NCBI GenBank assembly: GCA_003527225.1
Contig: DPXQ01000044.1
Coordinates: 155,911 to 219,910 of the forward strand
Direction of reading: 5' to 3'
Origin: Rhizobium sp.
GTDB lineage: Bacteria > Pseudomonadota > Alphaproteobacteria > Rhizobiales > Rhizobiaceae
DNA length: 64,000 bases
Shown here piece by piece: positions 26,883 through 35,538 of the stretch. The notes beneath the pieces are model-generated. The model was not told the origin of the DNA. It was given only the letters and a program-made list of their open reading frames with translations, and did not search any database. The position numbers were made by a program, and so were the translations under genes. How positions within the stretch are numbered: position 1 is the first letter of the stretch; every line of letters begins with the position of its first letter.

Positions 26883-27494
26883 CTACAGGCTGGCCGTGTC
26901 TTCCCGAACCTTTAGAATACGGTCGATAAGACCCCATTCCAATGCTTCTTCCGCCGTCATGAAGCGGTCGCGATCCATCCCGCGCTCAAAGTCTTCATAG
27001 GAGCGTCCGCAATGCTCCGCGTAGAGCCGCGTCATGCGCTGCTTGGTCTTCAGAATTTCTTCGGCATGAATCAGCATGTCGGAAGCCTGCCCTTGGAAGC
27101 CACCGGATGGCTGGTGAATGAGGATACTGGCATTGGGCAATGCAGCTCTTTCGCCGGCCTCGCCTGCCATCAGCAGGAACGATCCCATTGAACGGGCCGT
27201 CCCCATGCACAGTGTATGAACCGGCGCCCGGATGAAGCGCATGGTGTCGTACATGGCGAGGCCACTGGTCACGACGCCGCCCGGAGAATTGATGTAAAGA
27301 TTGATCGGCTTCTTTGGATTCTCGGCCTCGAGGAATAGTAACTGCGCGCAGACCAGAGCGGAAACGGCATCGTTGACCTCGCCGTTGACGAAGATGATGC
27401 GTTCGCGCAGAAGGCGGGAGTAAATGTCAAAAGACCGCTCCCCTCTGCTGGATTGTTCTATGACCATAGGGACGAGTTGCATAGCTTCGCGCAT
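26883..27494 (-). CDS. clpP: ATP-dependent Clp protease proteolytic subunit (ClpP3-type)
   Basis: Serine peptidase subunit of the Clp machine. In 203 residues the triad is S102 (GTARSMGS), H127 (ILIHQPSGG) and D176 (DRDRF). The serine motif has T-A-R before S-M-G where canonical ClpP1 has Q-A-A, as in the additional ClpP paralogue of rhizobia (ClpP3). No Clp ATPase is adjacent, so it probably uses ClpA or ClpX encoded elsewhere. It lies 46 bases after the SRPBCC gene on the same strand. Confidence 0.93.
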   Translation of the reverse strand: MREAMQLVPMVIEQSSRGERSFDIYSRLLRERIIFVNGEVNDAVSALVCAQLLFLEAENPKKPINLYINSPGGVVTSGLAMYDTMRFIRAPVHTLCMGTARSMGSFLLMAGEAGERAALPNASILIHQPSGGFQGQASDMLIHAEEILKTKQRMTRLYAEHCGRSYEDFERGMDRDRFMTAEEALEWGLIDRILKVREDTASL

Positions 27495-27540
27495 CGGCGA
27501 ACTCCAATCTTCCAGAAATTAAAGGGGAGAGCTTGCCGCG

Positions 27541-27900
27541 TCAGGCGGCGAGCATGAGGGGCGGGGTGTTGCTGTTCGCGGCCGTTTTCGCCATCCGGTC
27601 AAGCCTCGCGTCGGTTAGCTCGTGGATAATGCGCAGGCGGGTGCCGCCAGTCGCGTTCGGGACGATCGTGAACGTCACCGTGCTTTCAAGGAAAGGTGGA
27701 GCGTCGTCGCGCAGGCTATAACGGACTTCCTCGCCAGGTGTGATAGTGGTCGGGGCGGGATCGGCCAAAGCGTCTTTCGGCAACCAGTTTTCCCGAAATT
27801 CCGGAATGCTGATTGCACGCCAGACCTTTTGCGGCGGTTCATCCAGATCGAATTCCAGTTCGATGCCGTCTTTCTGCTCCTTGGCCTTTCTATCGTTCAT
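27541..27900 (-). CDS. SRPBCC/AHSA1-like ligand-binding protein
   Basis: A 119-residue helix-grip protein (IELEFDLDEPPQKVWRAISIPEFRENWLP ... VTFTIVPNATGGTRLRIIHEL). ATG 27900 overlaps the ArsR stop as ATGA, so the two are translationally coupled. ArsR/SRPBCC pairs are a common arrangement in alphaproteobacteria in which the SRPBCC protein probably binds a hydrophobic ligand. Ligand unknown. Confidence 0.85.
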   Translation of the reverse strand: MNDRKAKEQKDGIELEFDLDEPPQKVWRAISIPEFRENWLPKDALADPAPTTITPGEEVRYSLRDDAPPFLESTVTFTIVPNATGGTRLRIIHELTDARLDRMAKTAANSNTPPLMLAA

Positions 27901-28211
27901 TGGTCCATATCCTTCAGCAAGACCTTGAGAGCTTCGATGCGGGCAGGCCAGTAGGCGCGATATTTCGCCAACCATTGTGCGATGAGAGCCAGCCCCTCCG
28001 GATCGACTTCGTAATTCACGAAACGCCCCTGTCGCTCTTCCCTCACGAGCTTTGCGCTCCGCAGAACTGCGAGGTGTTGCGACATTGCCGGCTGGCTGAT
28101 CTCCATGCCCTCGCGCAAGGCGCTGGCGTTCATGCTCCCTGCCGCCAGCTTCTCAAAGATCGCGCGGCGGGTCGGGTCGGCCAAAGCTCGGAAAAAGTCA
28201 TTCTCGATCAT
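27897..28211 (-). CDS. ArsR-family transcriptional regulator
   Basis: A 104-residue winged-helix repressor. It opens with FFRALADPTRRAIFEKLAAG, and the recognition helix lies in ISQPAMSQHLAVLRSAKLVREERQGRFVNYEV. No metal-binding Cys motif is present, so it probably senses something other than arsenite-type ions. A palindrome 8 bases before its start is the likely autoregulatory operator. It is first in the ArsR-SRPBCC unit, with clpP3 possibly downstream in the same transcript. Confidence 0.92.
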   Translation of the reverse strand: MIENDFFRALADPTRRAIFEKLAAGSMNASALREGMEISQPAMSQHLAVLRSAKLVREERQGRFVNYEVDPEGLALIAQWLAKYRAYWPARIEALKVLLKDMDQ

Positions 28212-28218
28212 GTCGACA

Positions 28219-28236
28219 CATAAGCACGTACTTATG
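28219..28236 (-). promoter_or_regulatory. probable operator of the ArsR/SRPBCC unit
   Basis: Inverted repeat CATAAG (28219-28224) and CTTATG (28231-28236) around CACGTA; symmetry continues through the ACGT centre, with one mismatched pair. It sits immediately upstream of the arsR start, where binding would block transcription or translation initiation. Confidence 0.6.
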
Positions 28237-28361
28237 CGATTCGCAAGCCTATTTCGAGGCAGCTTTCTGTTGTCGCAAAATTTTTAACATTCGCGACGAA
28301 TTCGCCATCATTGAAAGGCGGGGGCATTTCTGCCGCAAAAGCCAGACGCAAAAGTACGAGT

Positions 28362-28382
28362 CTTGCGACTGATATTTGCGAC
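28362..28382. repeat. double GTCGCAA motif, copy B (inverted)
   Basis: TTGCGAC at 28363-28369 and 28376-28382, again with a 13-base period. Read on the minus strand it matches copy A (26830-26850) at 19 of 21 bases. It lies in the 242-base gap between arsR and the peroxiredoxin gene. A further GTCGCAAAA (28272-28280) faces GCGAC (28293-28297) nearby. Confidence 0.5.
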
Positions 28383-28453
28383 AGAGAGAATTCCACATTC
28401 AGGTTAGGGGCGGCGTATCGCTCCGCCGCACACTCTGATCCGACCGTGCAATA

Positions 28454-28939
28454 TCAGAGCTGTTCGATCATCGCTGCAGCTGCCGAAACGGTCGCCTGGC
28501 CGGGGTTCTCCTCGACGTTCAGCGACTTCATCACACCGTCCTCGACCAGCATCGAGTAGCGCTTGGAGCGCACACCGAGACCGCCGGCGGAAAGGTCGGC
28601 ATCGAGGCCGAGCGCCTTGGTGAAGGCGGCGTCCCAGTCGGCCAGGAAGTGGATCTTGCCCATCCCGCCGCTCTGCTGCGCCCAGGCGCCCATCACATGC
28701 CAGTCGTTGACCGAGATGACCGCAATGTCATCCACACCGCGTGCCAGGATCGCGTCGCGGTTTTCCAGGTAACCCGGCAGGTGATTGAGGGTGCAGGTCG
28801 GGGTAAACGCGCCCGGCACCGCGAACAGCACGACCTTCTTGCCCTTGAAGAGTTCGTCGGTCGTGATTTCGACAGCGCCGTCGGCCGTCTTTTCCTTGAA
28901 TGTCGCCGAAGGCAGGCGGTCGCCGATTGCGATGGTCAT
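28454..28939 (-). CDS. peroxiredoxin (Prx5-like)
   Basis: A 161-residue thiol peroxidase of the Prx5/AhpE-like group. The peroxidatic Cys49 lies in PGAFTPTCT. It is the only cysteine in the protein, so reduction must occur through an external thiol such as glutathione or glutaredoxin (1-Cys mechanism). The C-terminal YSMLVEDGVMKSLNVEENPG is typical. It is cytoplasmic and stands 69 bases from the DsbD-alpha-like gene on the same strand. Confidence 0.93.
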   Translation of the reverse strand: MTIAIGDRLPSATFKEKTADGAVEITTDELFKGKKVVLFAVPGAFTPTCTLNHLPGYLENRDAILARGVDDIAVISVNDWHVMGAWAQQSGGMGKIHFLADWDAAFTKALGLDADLSAGGLGVRSKRYSMLVEDGVMKSLNVEENPGQATVSAAAAMIEQL

Positions 28940-29008
28940 GGAATTCTCCTCGCTGGTTTCTGGCGTGCCGGGTTCGGCGCGCCGCTCGCCGCGAAATATA
29001 GATTGACG

Positions 29009-29854
29009 CTAGTCAAAGGCAAGCGTGGTTTCCATGGCCCGTTCGCCGGAAATGACCAGCACGCCCCACTTCTTTCCTGCTGCCTTGTAGTTATTCGGAA
29101 GCTTGCCGATCGGCATGTCGACGACGAGGTCGCCGTTGGCGGCTTCCGTGGCGCTATGATCCATGAAAGCGTATCCGCTCGGACCGGTGATGATGATCTG
29201 CGGGGCCTTGGCCGATTTCTCCGGCAAGGCCAGAACGAGGCGAAGCTGTTTCATGTCGGGGCTGAGCGCGTGTTCCTTGACCGCGAACGAGGCGGAAGGC
29301 TGTTCGGGAAGGAGCGCGCGCGCGGTGGAAACGATTTCTGCACCGTCGTCTGCCTTTTCGTCCCCTGCCGGAAGCGCGAGCGAAAACTCAGCCTGGAACG
29401 GGATGCAGATATTGTTGCAGAGGCCGATAAAGGCCGAGGCGGTGAGTTTCGCATCCTTGCCCGGGGGCGGGCCGGCAAGCGTCAGCGGCAGGGTGACTGG
29501 AGCGTCGTAACCGATGTCGTGGACCGGGCCGTCATCGATCCTCTTCGGCACCGGAAAGGCCATCGCCTCGAGCTGGAAAGGGCTGCCGGGCGAGATGGTG
29601 ACTGCTGGCGGAATGCCGCTGTCGCCGGGCTCGCGCCAATAGGTGATCCAGCCGGGCGCGGGCTCGATCTGCAGCGCGGCCTGTCTCGTGCCGTCCGGCT
29701 CGGCCGGAAGGACGACGAGGCGCATCCTGCCACCCTCATTGGTGGCCCAGGTGCTCGTCTCGGCGTGTGCCAGCGAGGCGACCCCGAGGGTGCTCATACA
29801 GATGGCTGCTGCAAGTCCGGCACCGCGGTATATCGACAAAAATCCTGTCATCAT
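29009..29854 (-). CDS. periplasmic DsbD-alpha-like protein
   Basis: A 281-residue exported protein. The signal peptide (to about residue 31, SLAHAE) is followed by a domain resembling the N-terminal periplasmic domain of the DsbD reductase, with a Cys pair CNNIC in FIGLCNNICIPFQAEF. The membrane and thioredoxin domains of full DsbD are absent, so an electron donor encoded elsewhere would be needed. It may belong to c-type cytochrome or copper-protein maturation (inference). It is divergent from yqgE. Confidence 0.75.
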   Translation of the reverse strand: MMTGFLSIYRGAGLAAAICMSTLGVASLAHAETSTWATNEGGRMRLVVLPAEPDGTRQAALQIEPAPGWITYWREPGDSGIPPAVTISPGSPFQLEAMAFPVPKRIDDGPVHDIGYDAPVTLPLTLAGPPPGKDAKLTASAFIGLCNNICIPFQAEFSLALPAGDEKADDGAEIVSTARALLPEQPSASFAVKEHALSPDMKQLRLVLALPEKSAKAPQIIITGPSGYAFMDHSATEAANGDLVVDMPIGKLPNNYKAAGKKWGVLVISGERAMETTLAFD

Positions 29855-30019
29855 GCCCTGGCATTTAGTGCAACTGGCCGGGTTCTGCCAGTAACGCTTT
29901 ATCGATTGTGATCATTTTCAGTTGAATGATCGACCGCTATGCCCCATCTTCTTCGATATGAGACGTTCGGAGACAGCGCGCGGCGCCCGATAGCCTCCGG
30001 GGAGGCAGCTGGAGGTAGT

Positions 30020-30625
30020 ATGGCTCTCTCGACACTGACGAAGGATCGCGAACGGGGCTTCCTCGACGGCCAGTTGCTGATCGCGATGCCCGCCATGGCC
30101 GACGGCAATTTCTCCCGCTCGGTCGTCTATATCTGCGCCCATTCTCCCGCCGGCGCCATGGGCTTCATCATCAACCGTCCGCAACCGATGACCTTTGTCG
30201 ACGTGCTTCTCCATCTCGACCTGATCGATCGCAAGGATGCGATCATGTTGCCGGAATATGCCCGCGAGTTCCCTATCCAGTCCGGCGGACCGGTCGAAAA
30301 CGGCCGCGGCTTCGTGCTCCATAGCGACGACTACCTGAGCGATTCCAGCATTCCCGTCAGCGACGATATTTCCCTGACCGGAACCCTCGACATTATCCGC
30401 GCCATCTCCGACGGACGCGGTCCCCGCCGCGCGACCATGCTGCTCGGCTATGCAGGTTGGGGACCGGGGCAGCTTGAGTTCGAGATCGCCAACAATGGCT
30501 GGCTGAACTGCCCGGCGACCGAGGACATCATTTTCGACCGCGCCCTGGAGGGCAAGTACGAGCGTGCGCTGGCGCTGATGGGCGTGAACGCAGCCATGCT
30601 CTCGACCGATGCCGGGCACGCCTGA
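30020..30625 (+). CDS. YqgE/AlgH family protein
   Basis: A 201-residue protein of the conserved YqgE/AlgH family. Motifs are [51 protein letters not shown] and [20 protein letters not shown] at 30011-30015 supports ATG 30020; the longer frame from 29939 has no homology. Biochemical role not established. Convergent with the GGDEF/EAL gene 15 bases away. Confidence 0.93.
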   Translation: MALSTLTKDRERGFLDGQLLIAMPAMADGNFSRSVVYICAHSPAGAMGFIINRPQPMTFVDVLLHLDLIDRKDAIMLPEYAREFPIQSGGPVENGRGFVLHSDDYLSDSSIPVSDDISLTGTLDIIRAISDGRGPRRATMLLGYAGWGPGQLEFEIANNGWLNCPATEDIIFDRALEGKYERALALMGVNAAMLSTDAGHA

Positions 30626-30640
30626 CGCGCCGTTCTCCTT

Positions 30641-33553
30641 TTACGCCCTCTTCGTCAGCGGAAAGCGCTCGCGGAGCATCCGCTGGACGGAGTCCGCGCC
30701 GATTGGCGGGCCGAACAGGAAGCTCTGGCCGTACTGGCAGCCGAGCTTGGCAAGCTCGGCGGAATCTTCTTCCGTTTCGATCCCCTCGGCCACGACGCTC
30801 ATGCCGAGTTCGCGGGCCATGGAAATGACCGATCGCAGCATCACTTCCCGCTTTTCGCTCTCGTCGCACACAAGTGCCTTGTCGAGCTTGATGGTATCGA
30901 ACGGGAACCGCGTCAGATAGGCGAGTGACGAATAGCCGGTGCCGAAATCGTCGAGCGCGAGGCTGATGCCGGTATCCTTGAGCTTGCCGAGCACGAGCCG
31001 CGCCTGTTCCGGATTTTCCATCATCACCGTTTCGGTGAGTTCCAGCTTGATCCGGTTCGGCTCGCATTGGGTCTTGGCAAGCATCGCCCGGACGTCGTTG
31101 TAGAGTTCGCTGCTGAGCAGTTGCGCACTCGACAGATTGACCGAGACGAAGACCGGGATCTCGCCCGTCTGCTTTTCCCAGTCCATGAGGTCTGCGGTCG
31201 CGCGCTCGAGCGCGAACATGCCGAGCGGCTCTATGAGGTCGGACATTTCGGCAATCGGGATGAAATCCGAAGGCGGAATATTGCCCTTCTTCGGGTGGTC
31301 CCAACGCATCAGCGCCTCGAAGCCGGCAATCTCGCCATCCTCCAGCCGCACGATCGGCTGATAGACGACCGACAGTTCCTTGCGCTCGATGGCGCGCCGG
31401 AGATCGGTTTCGAGTTGGAGCCGATCCGTTCCCGATGTGCGGAAGGCGGGGCGGAACGGCTCGACGCGGTTGCCTCCGGCTCGCTTCGCCCTGAACATCG
31501 CAAGCTCGGCATCGCTGAGCAGGCCGCTTGCATTCTCCTGCTGGTCGACCCACGAAACGAGCCCGATAGAGGCCGTCAGAATGATCTCGCGATTGGAGAA
31601 ATTGATCGGCACCATGATCGCCTTGCTGACCGCATCCGCGAAATCGGCGACCTTTGCCGGGTCACGCTCGGAAACCAGGATGAGGCCGAACTGGTCGCCG
31701 GCAAGCCGCGCCAGCGTGTCCTGGGGTTTCAGCAGGCGGCGCAGTCGCCGCGTCAGCGCGATGAGGATGTTGTCGCCGGCGGCGATGCCGAGACTGTCGT
31801 TCACCAGCTTGTAGCGGTCGATATCGATCGCCATGACGGTCGGGCGGATATTGTCGCCGTCTGGTGTCAGCGTCAGCACCGATTGCAGGCGGTCGAGAAA
31901 CACCTCCCGGTTCGGAAGGCCGGTCAGGTTGTCGTGCATCGCATCCTGCATCAGCCGGTCGATCGAGTTCTTCTGCTCGGTCACGTCGACAATGGTTCCG
32001 ACGCAGCGGATGACCTCACCGTTCGAGCCGAGCACGGGCCGCGCACGGATCTGAAGCCAGTGAAAGTGGCCATCCTCTGCACGGATGCGGAATTCGTGAT
32101 TGAGGCGGCCCTTGCGGTGTTCCAGCAGCACGTCGAGCGTGGCGCGGAAGCGGTCGCGGTCGTCCGGATGCAGCCGCGGAAGCCAGTTGCGCGCAGGGCC
32201 ATGCATGGTTCCGGGCGAAAGACCGAGGCGCAGCGATATGTCGGGGCTCGTCACGACCCGGTCGCGCGCCACGTCCCAGTCCCAGACCGTGTCGCCGGAG
32301 CCGGTCAGTGCCAGCGACTGGCGTTCGAGATCGGAAAAGAGGCCCTGCTGGTAGGCGCCGCCGGCAAAGGCGTGCTGCATGACGGTGAAGCCGATCAAGA
32401 GCACGATCAGGACCAGGCCGCCTCCGAGCGCCGGCTGGATGATGTCGTTGTCGAGCTGCCCGGTGACCGTCATCCAGCCGCCGAAGAGCCAGACGAGGAG
32501 CAGCGCCCAGGTCGGCACGAGCAGAATGGCGCGGTCGTAGCGGTTGAAGCCGAGATAGACGATCAGGGCAATGCCGGCCGTCGCGGTCAGCGCGAAAGAG
32601 AGGCGGGCGATGCCCGAGGCGATCGAGGGATCGTAGATGGCGACCCCGAAAAGCAGGCCGAGGCAGAGAATCCAGGCAAAGGTCGCATAGCCGAGATGCA
32701 CATGCCAGCGATTGAGGTTGAGATAGGTGAAGAGGAAGATGACAAGGCTCGATGCGAGCGCCACTTCCGCACCCGCCCGCCACATTCGCTGGTCGCCGGC
32801 GGTGATGCTGATCAGTTTCTCGAGAAAGCCGAAATCGACGCAGATATAGGCGAGCACCGCCCAGGCCAGCGCCGCCGCGGCCGGCAGCATCGACGTGCCC
32901 TTGACCACGAAGAGGATAGTGAGAAACACCGCGAGCAGACCGGCGATGCCGAGCACGATCCCGCGATAGAGCGTGAAGGCGTTGACGGTGTCCTTGTAGG
33001 CGTTTGGCTCCCAGAGATAGATCTGCGGCAGGTTCGGCGTCGCAAGCTCGGCGACGAAGGTGATGACGGCGCCCGGATTGAGGGTGATGCGGAAGACATC
33101 GGCCTCCTCGCTAGGCTGCCGGTCGAGAGCAAAGCCCTCCGACGGGGTAATTGCGATGATGCGTTGGGAACCGAGATCGGGCCAGAACATTTTCGAATTC
33201 GCGAGCCGGAAATGCGGCGCGACGATCACGCGTTCGAGCTGTTCTTCGGACACATTGGCGAGAGCAAAGACCGCCCAGTCGCCCTGATGGTTCTCCGAAC
33301 TCGATCTTACCTCGATGCGCCGGCGGATGCCGTCGGCACCGGCGGCGGTCGAAACCTGGAAGGCCTCTCCCTGGTTGGTATAGATTTCCGTTGTCGCGGT
33401 GAGATCAAGAGCTGTGTCGTCGCGGGAGATCTTGACCGGCTCGGCGGCGAGGGCGGCCGATGCGAGAAGGCTGATCAGCGCACACAGCGCGGCAGCGATC
33501 AGGCCCGTCAGCCGCCAGCCGGGCGTCGGGTACTCTTTCCGGTTCGGCGTCAT
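30641..33553 (-). CDS. 7TM receptor-PAS-GGDEF-EAL cyclic-di-GMP protein, GGDEF degenerate
   Basis: A 970-residue membrane protein. It has a signal sequence and periplasmic 7TMR-DISM-like domain (to about 190), seven-helix membrane region (about 195-410), PAS (about 430-545), GGDEF (about 550-720) and EAL (about 725-965). The GGDEF signature reads AGDQF near residue 619, losing the catalytic Glu, so diguanylate cyclase activity is unlikely. The EAL domain keeps EAL, VNLSS, ELTET, LDDFGTG, IKLDK, EGIE and the GQ near the C-terminus, so it should hydrolyse c-di-GMP. ATG 33553 overlaps the GNAT stop as ATGA. Confidence 0.92.
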   Translation of the reverse strand: MTPNRKEYPTPGWRLTGLIAAALCALISLLASAALAAEPVKISRDDTALDLTATTEIYTNQGEAFQVSTAAGADGIRRRIEVRSSSENHQGDWAVFALANVSEEQLERVIVAPHFRLANSKMFWPDLGSQRIIAITPSEGFALDRQPSEEADVFRITLNPGAVITFVAELATPNLPQIYLWEPNAYKDTVNAFTLYRGIVLGIAGLLAVFLTILFVVKGTSMLPAAAALAWAVLAYICVDFGFLEKLISITAGDQRMWRAGAEVALASSLVIFLFTYLNLNRWHVHLGYATFAWILCLGLLFGVAIYDPSIASGIARLSFALTATAGIALIVYLGFNRYDRAILLVPTWALLLVWLFGGWMTVTGQLDNDIIQPALGGGLVLIVLLIGFTVMQHAFAGGAYQQGLFSDLERQSLALTGSGDTVWDWDVARDRVVTSPDISLRLGLSPGTMHGPARNWLPRLHPDDRDRFRATLDVLLEHRKGRLNHEFRIRAEDGHFHWLQIRARPVLGSNGEVIRCVGTIVDVTEQKNSIDRLMQDAMHDNLTGLPNREVFLDRLQSVLTLTPDGDNIRPTVMAIDIDRYKLVNDSLGIAAGDNILIALTRRLRRLLKPQDTLARLAGDQFGLILVSERDPAKVADFADAVSKAIMVPINFSNREIILTASIGLVSWVDQQENASGLLSDAELAMFRAKRAGGNRVEPFRPAFRTSGTDRLQLETDLRRAIERKELSVVYQPIVRLEDGEIAGFEALMRWDHPKKGNIPPSDFIPIAEMSDLIEPLGMFALERATADLMDWEKQTGEIPVFVSVNLSSAQLLSSELYNDVRAMLAKTQCEPNRIKLELTETVMMENPEQARLVLGKLKDTGISLALDDFGTGYSSLAYLTRFPFDTIKLDKALVCDESEKREVMLRSVISMARELGMSVVAEGIETEEDSAELAKLGCQYGQSFLFGPPIGADSVQRMLRERFPLTKRA

Positions 33554-34164
33554 GAAGACTCTTTTTTCCCGTTCCCGCCGGCTCTGTCGGCCAGTCTGGA
33601 GAAGAGCACATGGTCGCGCCACTGCCCGTTGATTTTCAGATACTCGCGCAAAAGACCTTCCCGCTGAAAACCGGCTTTCTCAAGCAGCCGAATGCTCTTC
33701 TCGTTGTCTGGAATACAGGCTGCTTCGATCCGGTGCAACTCAAGTACCCTGAAGATGTAGGGAATAGCCAGCTGAAGTGCGGCAAACATATGGCCTTTGC
33801 CTGCATATCTCTCGCCCATCCAGTAGCCGATCATGCAGGTCTGCGCCGCTCCGCGCCGGATAAGACCGATCGTCAGCCCGCCAAGCAGAGTGTCGTCCGA
33901 CCCCGCAAAAATGAAAAAGGGAACGGCAAGGCCCGCGAAAAATTCCTGTTCGTTTCGCACGACGCGGGCGCGGTAGGCGCGTTCGGTCAGCTCGTCGGGT
34001 CGCCAAGCTGGTTCCCAGGGCTCGAGAAAACTGCGGCTTTCCCTGCGCAGCTTGTGCCATTGCTCGAAATCGGAATAACGCGGCAGCCGCAGCAAGTGCA
34101 TCGCGCTCGACAGTTCCGGCTTCTCCGGCTGCCGCGACAGAAACCGAAAAACCGACCGTGTCAT
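33550..34164 (-). CDS. GNAT-family N-acetyltransferase (RimJ/RimL-like)
   Basis: A 204-residue GNAT. The acetyl-CoA loop region is GYWMGERYAGKGHMFAALQLAIPYIF, followed by HRIEAACIPDNEKSIRLLEKAGFQREGLLREYLKINGQWRDH, as in RimJ-type ribosomal-protein acetyltransferases. ATG 34164 follows a G-rich ribosome site; earlier in-frame sequence is low-complexity and Arg-rich. The stop overlaps the GGDEF/EAL start (ATGA), so the two are translationally coupled. Substrate unknown. Confidence 0.88.
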   Translation of the reverse strand: MTRSVFRFLSRQPEKPELSSAMHLLRLPRYSDFEQWHKLRRESRSFLEPWEPAWRPDELTERAYRARVVRNEQEFFAGLAVPFFIFAGSDDTLLGGLTIGLIRRGAAQTCMIGYWMGERYAGKGHMFAALQLAIPYIFRVLELHRIEAACIPDNEKSIRLLEKAGFQREGLLREYLKINGQWRDHVLFSRLADRAGGNGKKESS

Positions 34165-34222
34165 CGAGTCCCCCCGGCAAATTGCGGCAGAACCCCTCCT
34201 GCCGGATCTTTTGTAATCGGCC

Positions 34223-35521
34223 TTATCCTGCGGCCTTGCGCACCTTCGCCGGTCCCATCGACAGCGCTCCGGAAATCTCGTCCATGGGCGCCAGGTGCTC
34301 GAGCGGGCCGATGGCCGAAAGCGTCGGGATCGTGTCGAAGAACAATCGTCCGGCAAGATCAGTCAGTCTTTCCACGGTGATGCCTTCGAGCCGCTCCATC
34401 ATCTCCTGATTGGAGATGGGGCGGCCGTAGAGCATCATCTGCCTTGCGATCTGACCGGCCCGCGCCGCCGGGCTTTCCTGGCCCATCAGCAGCTGTGCTC
34501 GGATCTGCGCCCGCGAACGCTCGATTTCCTGTCGGTCGATGGTTTGCGAAGCCTTACGCAACTCTTCGATGATGACCGGCACCAGTTCGGGCAGATTCTC
34601 GCCGCCGGTCGCGGCGTGGATGCCGAAAATGCCGGTGTCGGAAAAGCCCCAATGGAAGGCATAGACCGAATAGCAGAGCCCACGGAATTCACGCACCTCC
34701 TGGAAGAGGCGCGAGGACATGCCGCCGCCGAGGATATTGGCAAGGATCTGCGAGGCGTAGAAGTCGCGCACGTGATAGGCGCGTCCCTCGAAGCCGATGA
34801 GCAATTGCGCATCCATGAGGTCGCGGGTCTCGCGCGCTTCCCCGCCGGTATAGCGTGCCGGTTCGATGAGGGGCGCCACATCCGGCTTGGTCCGCAGCGT
34901 TGAGAAGCGCTCTTCCACCTGTTTCACGAACGCGTCGTGATCGACCGCGCCGGCAGCCACCACGAACATCCGGTCGGTCGTGTAGTTGCGGGCGAGATAG
35001 CTGCGGATTTCGTCGCTGGTGAAGGCCTTCACCGTTTCGGGCGTGCCGAGGATAGGGCGGCCCAGAGTCTGATCGCGATAGGCCAGTTCGGAAAACCTGT
35101 CGAACACCACGTCGTCGGGCGTGTCGTTGGCAGCGCCGATTTCCTGCAGGATGACGTGCTTCTCGCGGCTCAGTTCTTCCTCGTCGAAGACGGAATCGGT
35201 CAGAATGTCGGACAGGATATCGACAGCGAGCGGAACGTGATCCTTGAGAACGCGGGCATAATAGGAGGTCGTCTCGGTCGAGGTCGCGGCATTCAACTCG
35301 CCACCGACATTCTCGATCTGCTCGGCGATCTGGCGTGCGCTGCGCTGGCTGGTGCCCTTGAAGGCCATATGCTCGAGAAGATGGGCGATGCCATGTTCGT
35401 ATGCAGTCTCATTTCGCGCCCCGGACTTGATCCAGGTGCCAAGCGCCACGCTTTCGAGATGCGGCATTCGTTCCGTAACGACGGTCAACCCGGAGGGCAG
35501 CCGGGTGCACTCAACATTCAT
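34223..35521 (-). CDS. M16 family zinc peptidase (mitochondrial-processing-peptidase-like)
   Basis: A 432-residue M16B peptidase. The inverted zinc motif HLLEH is at 47-51, and the third ligand Glu is expected about 76 residues on, in the EELSREKHVILQEI region. The C-terminal half (GGGMSSRLFQEVREFRGLCYSVYAFH) is the Arg/Tyr-containing substrate region. ATG 35521 begins the conserved NVECTRLPSGLTVVTE; an upstream ATG at 35542 overlaps the thrC stop as ATGA and is possible. Pairing with thrC is conserved in rhizobia. Substrates unknown. Confidence 0.93.
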   Translation of the reverse strand: MNVECTRLPSGLTVVTERMPHLESVALGTWIKSGARNETAYEHGIAHLLEHMAFKGTSQRSARQIAEQIENVGGELNAATSTETTSYYARVLKDHVPLAVDILSDILTDSVFDEEELSREKHVILQEIGAANDTPDDVVFDRFSELAYRDQTLGRPILGTPETVKAFTSDEIRSYLARNYTTDRMFVVAAGAVDHDAFVKQVEERFSTLRTKPDVAPLIEPARYTGGEARETRDLMDAQLLIGFEGRAYHVRDFYASQILANILGGGMSSRLFQEVREFRGLCYSVYAFHWGFSDTGIFGIHAATGGENLPELVPVIIEELRKASQTIDRQEIERSRAQIRAQLLMGQESPAARAGQIARQMMLYGRPISNQEMMERLEGITVERLTDLAGRLFFDTIPTLSAIGPLEHLAPMDEISGALSMGPAKVRKAAG

Positions 35522-35538
35522 ATCCGTCTCTCTACGCT

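Noticed and set aside
31067..33667. 866-codon plus-strand frame opposite the GGDEF/EAL gene
   Set aside because: Low-complexity, Arg/Glu/Asp-rich translation with no motif; the minus strand encodes a full multi-domain receptor.
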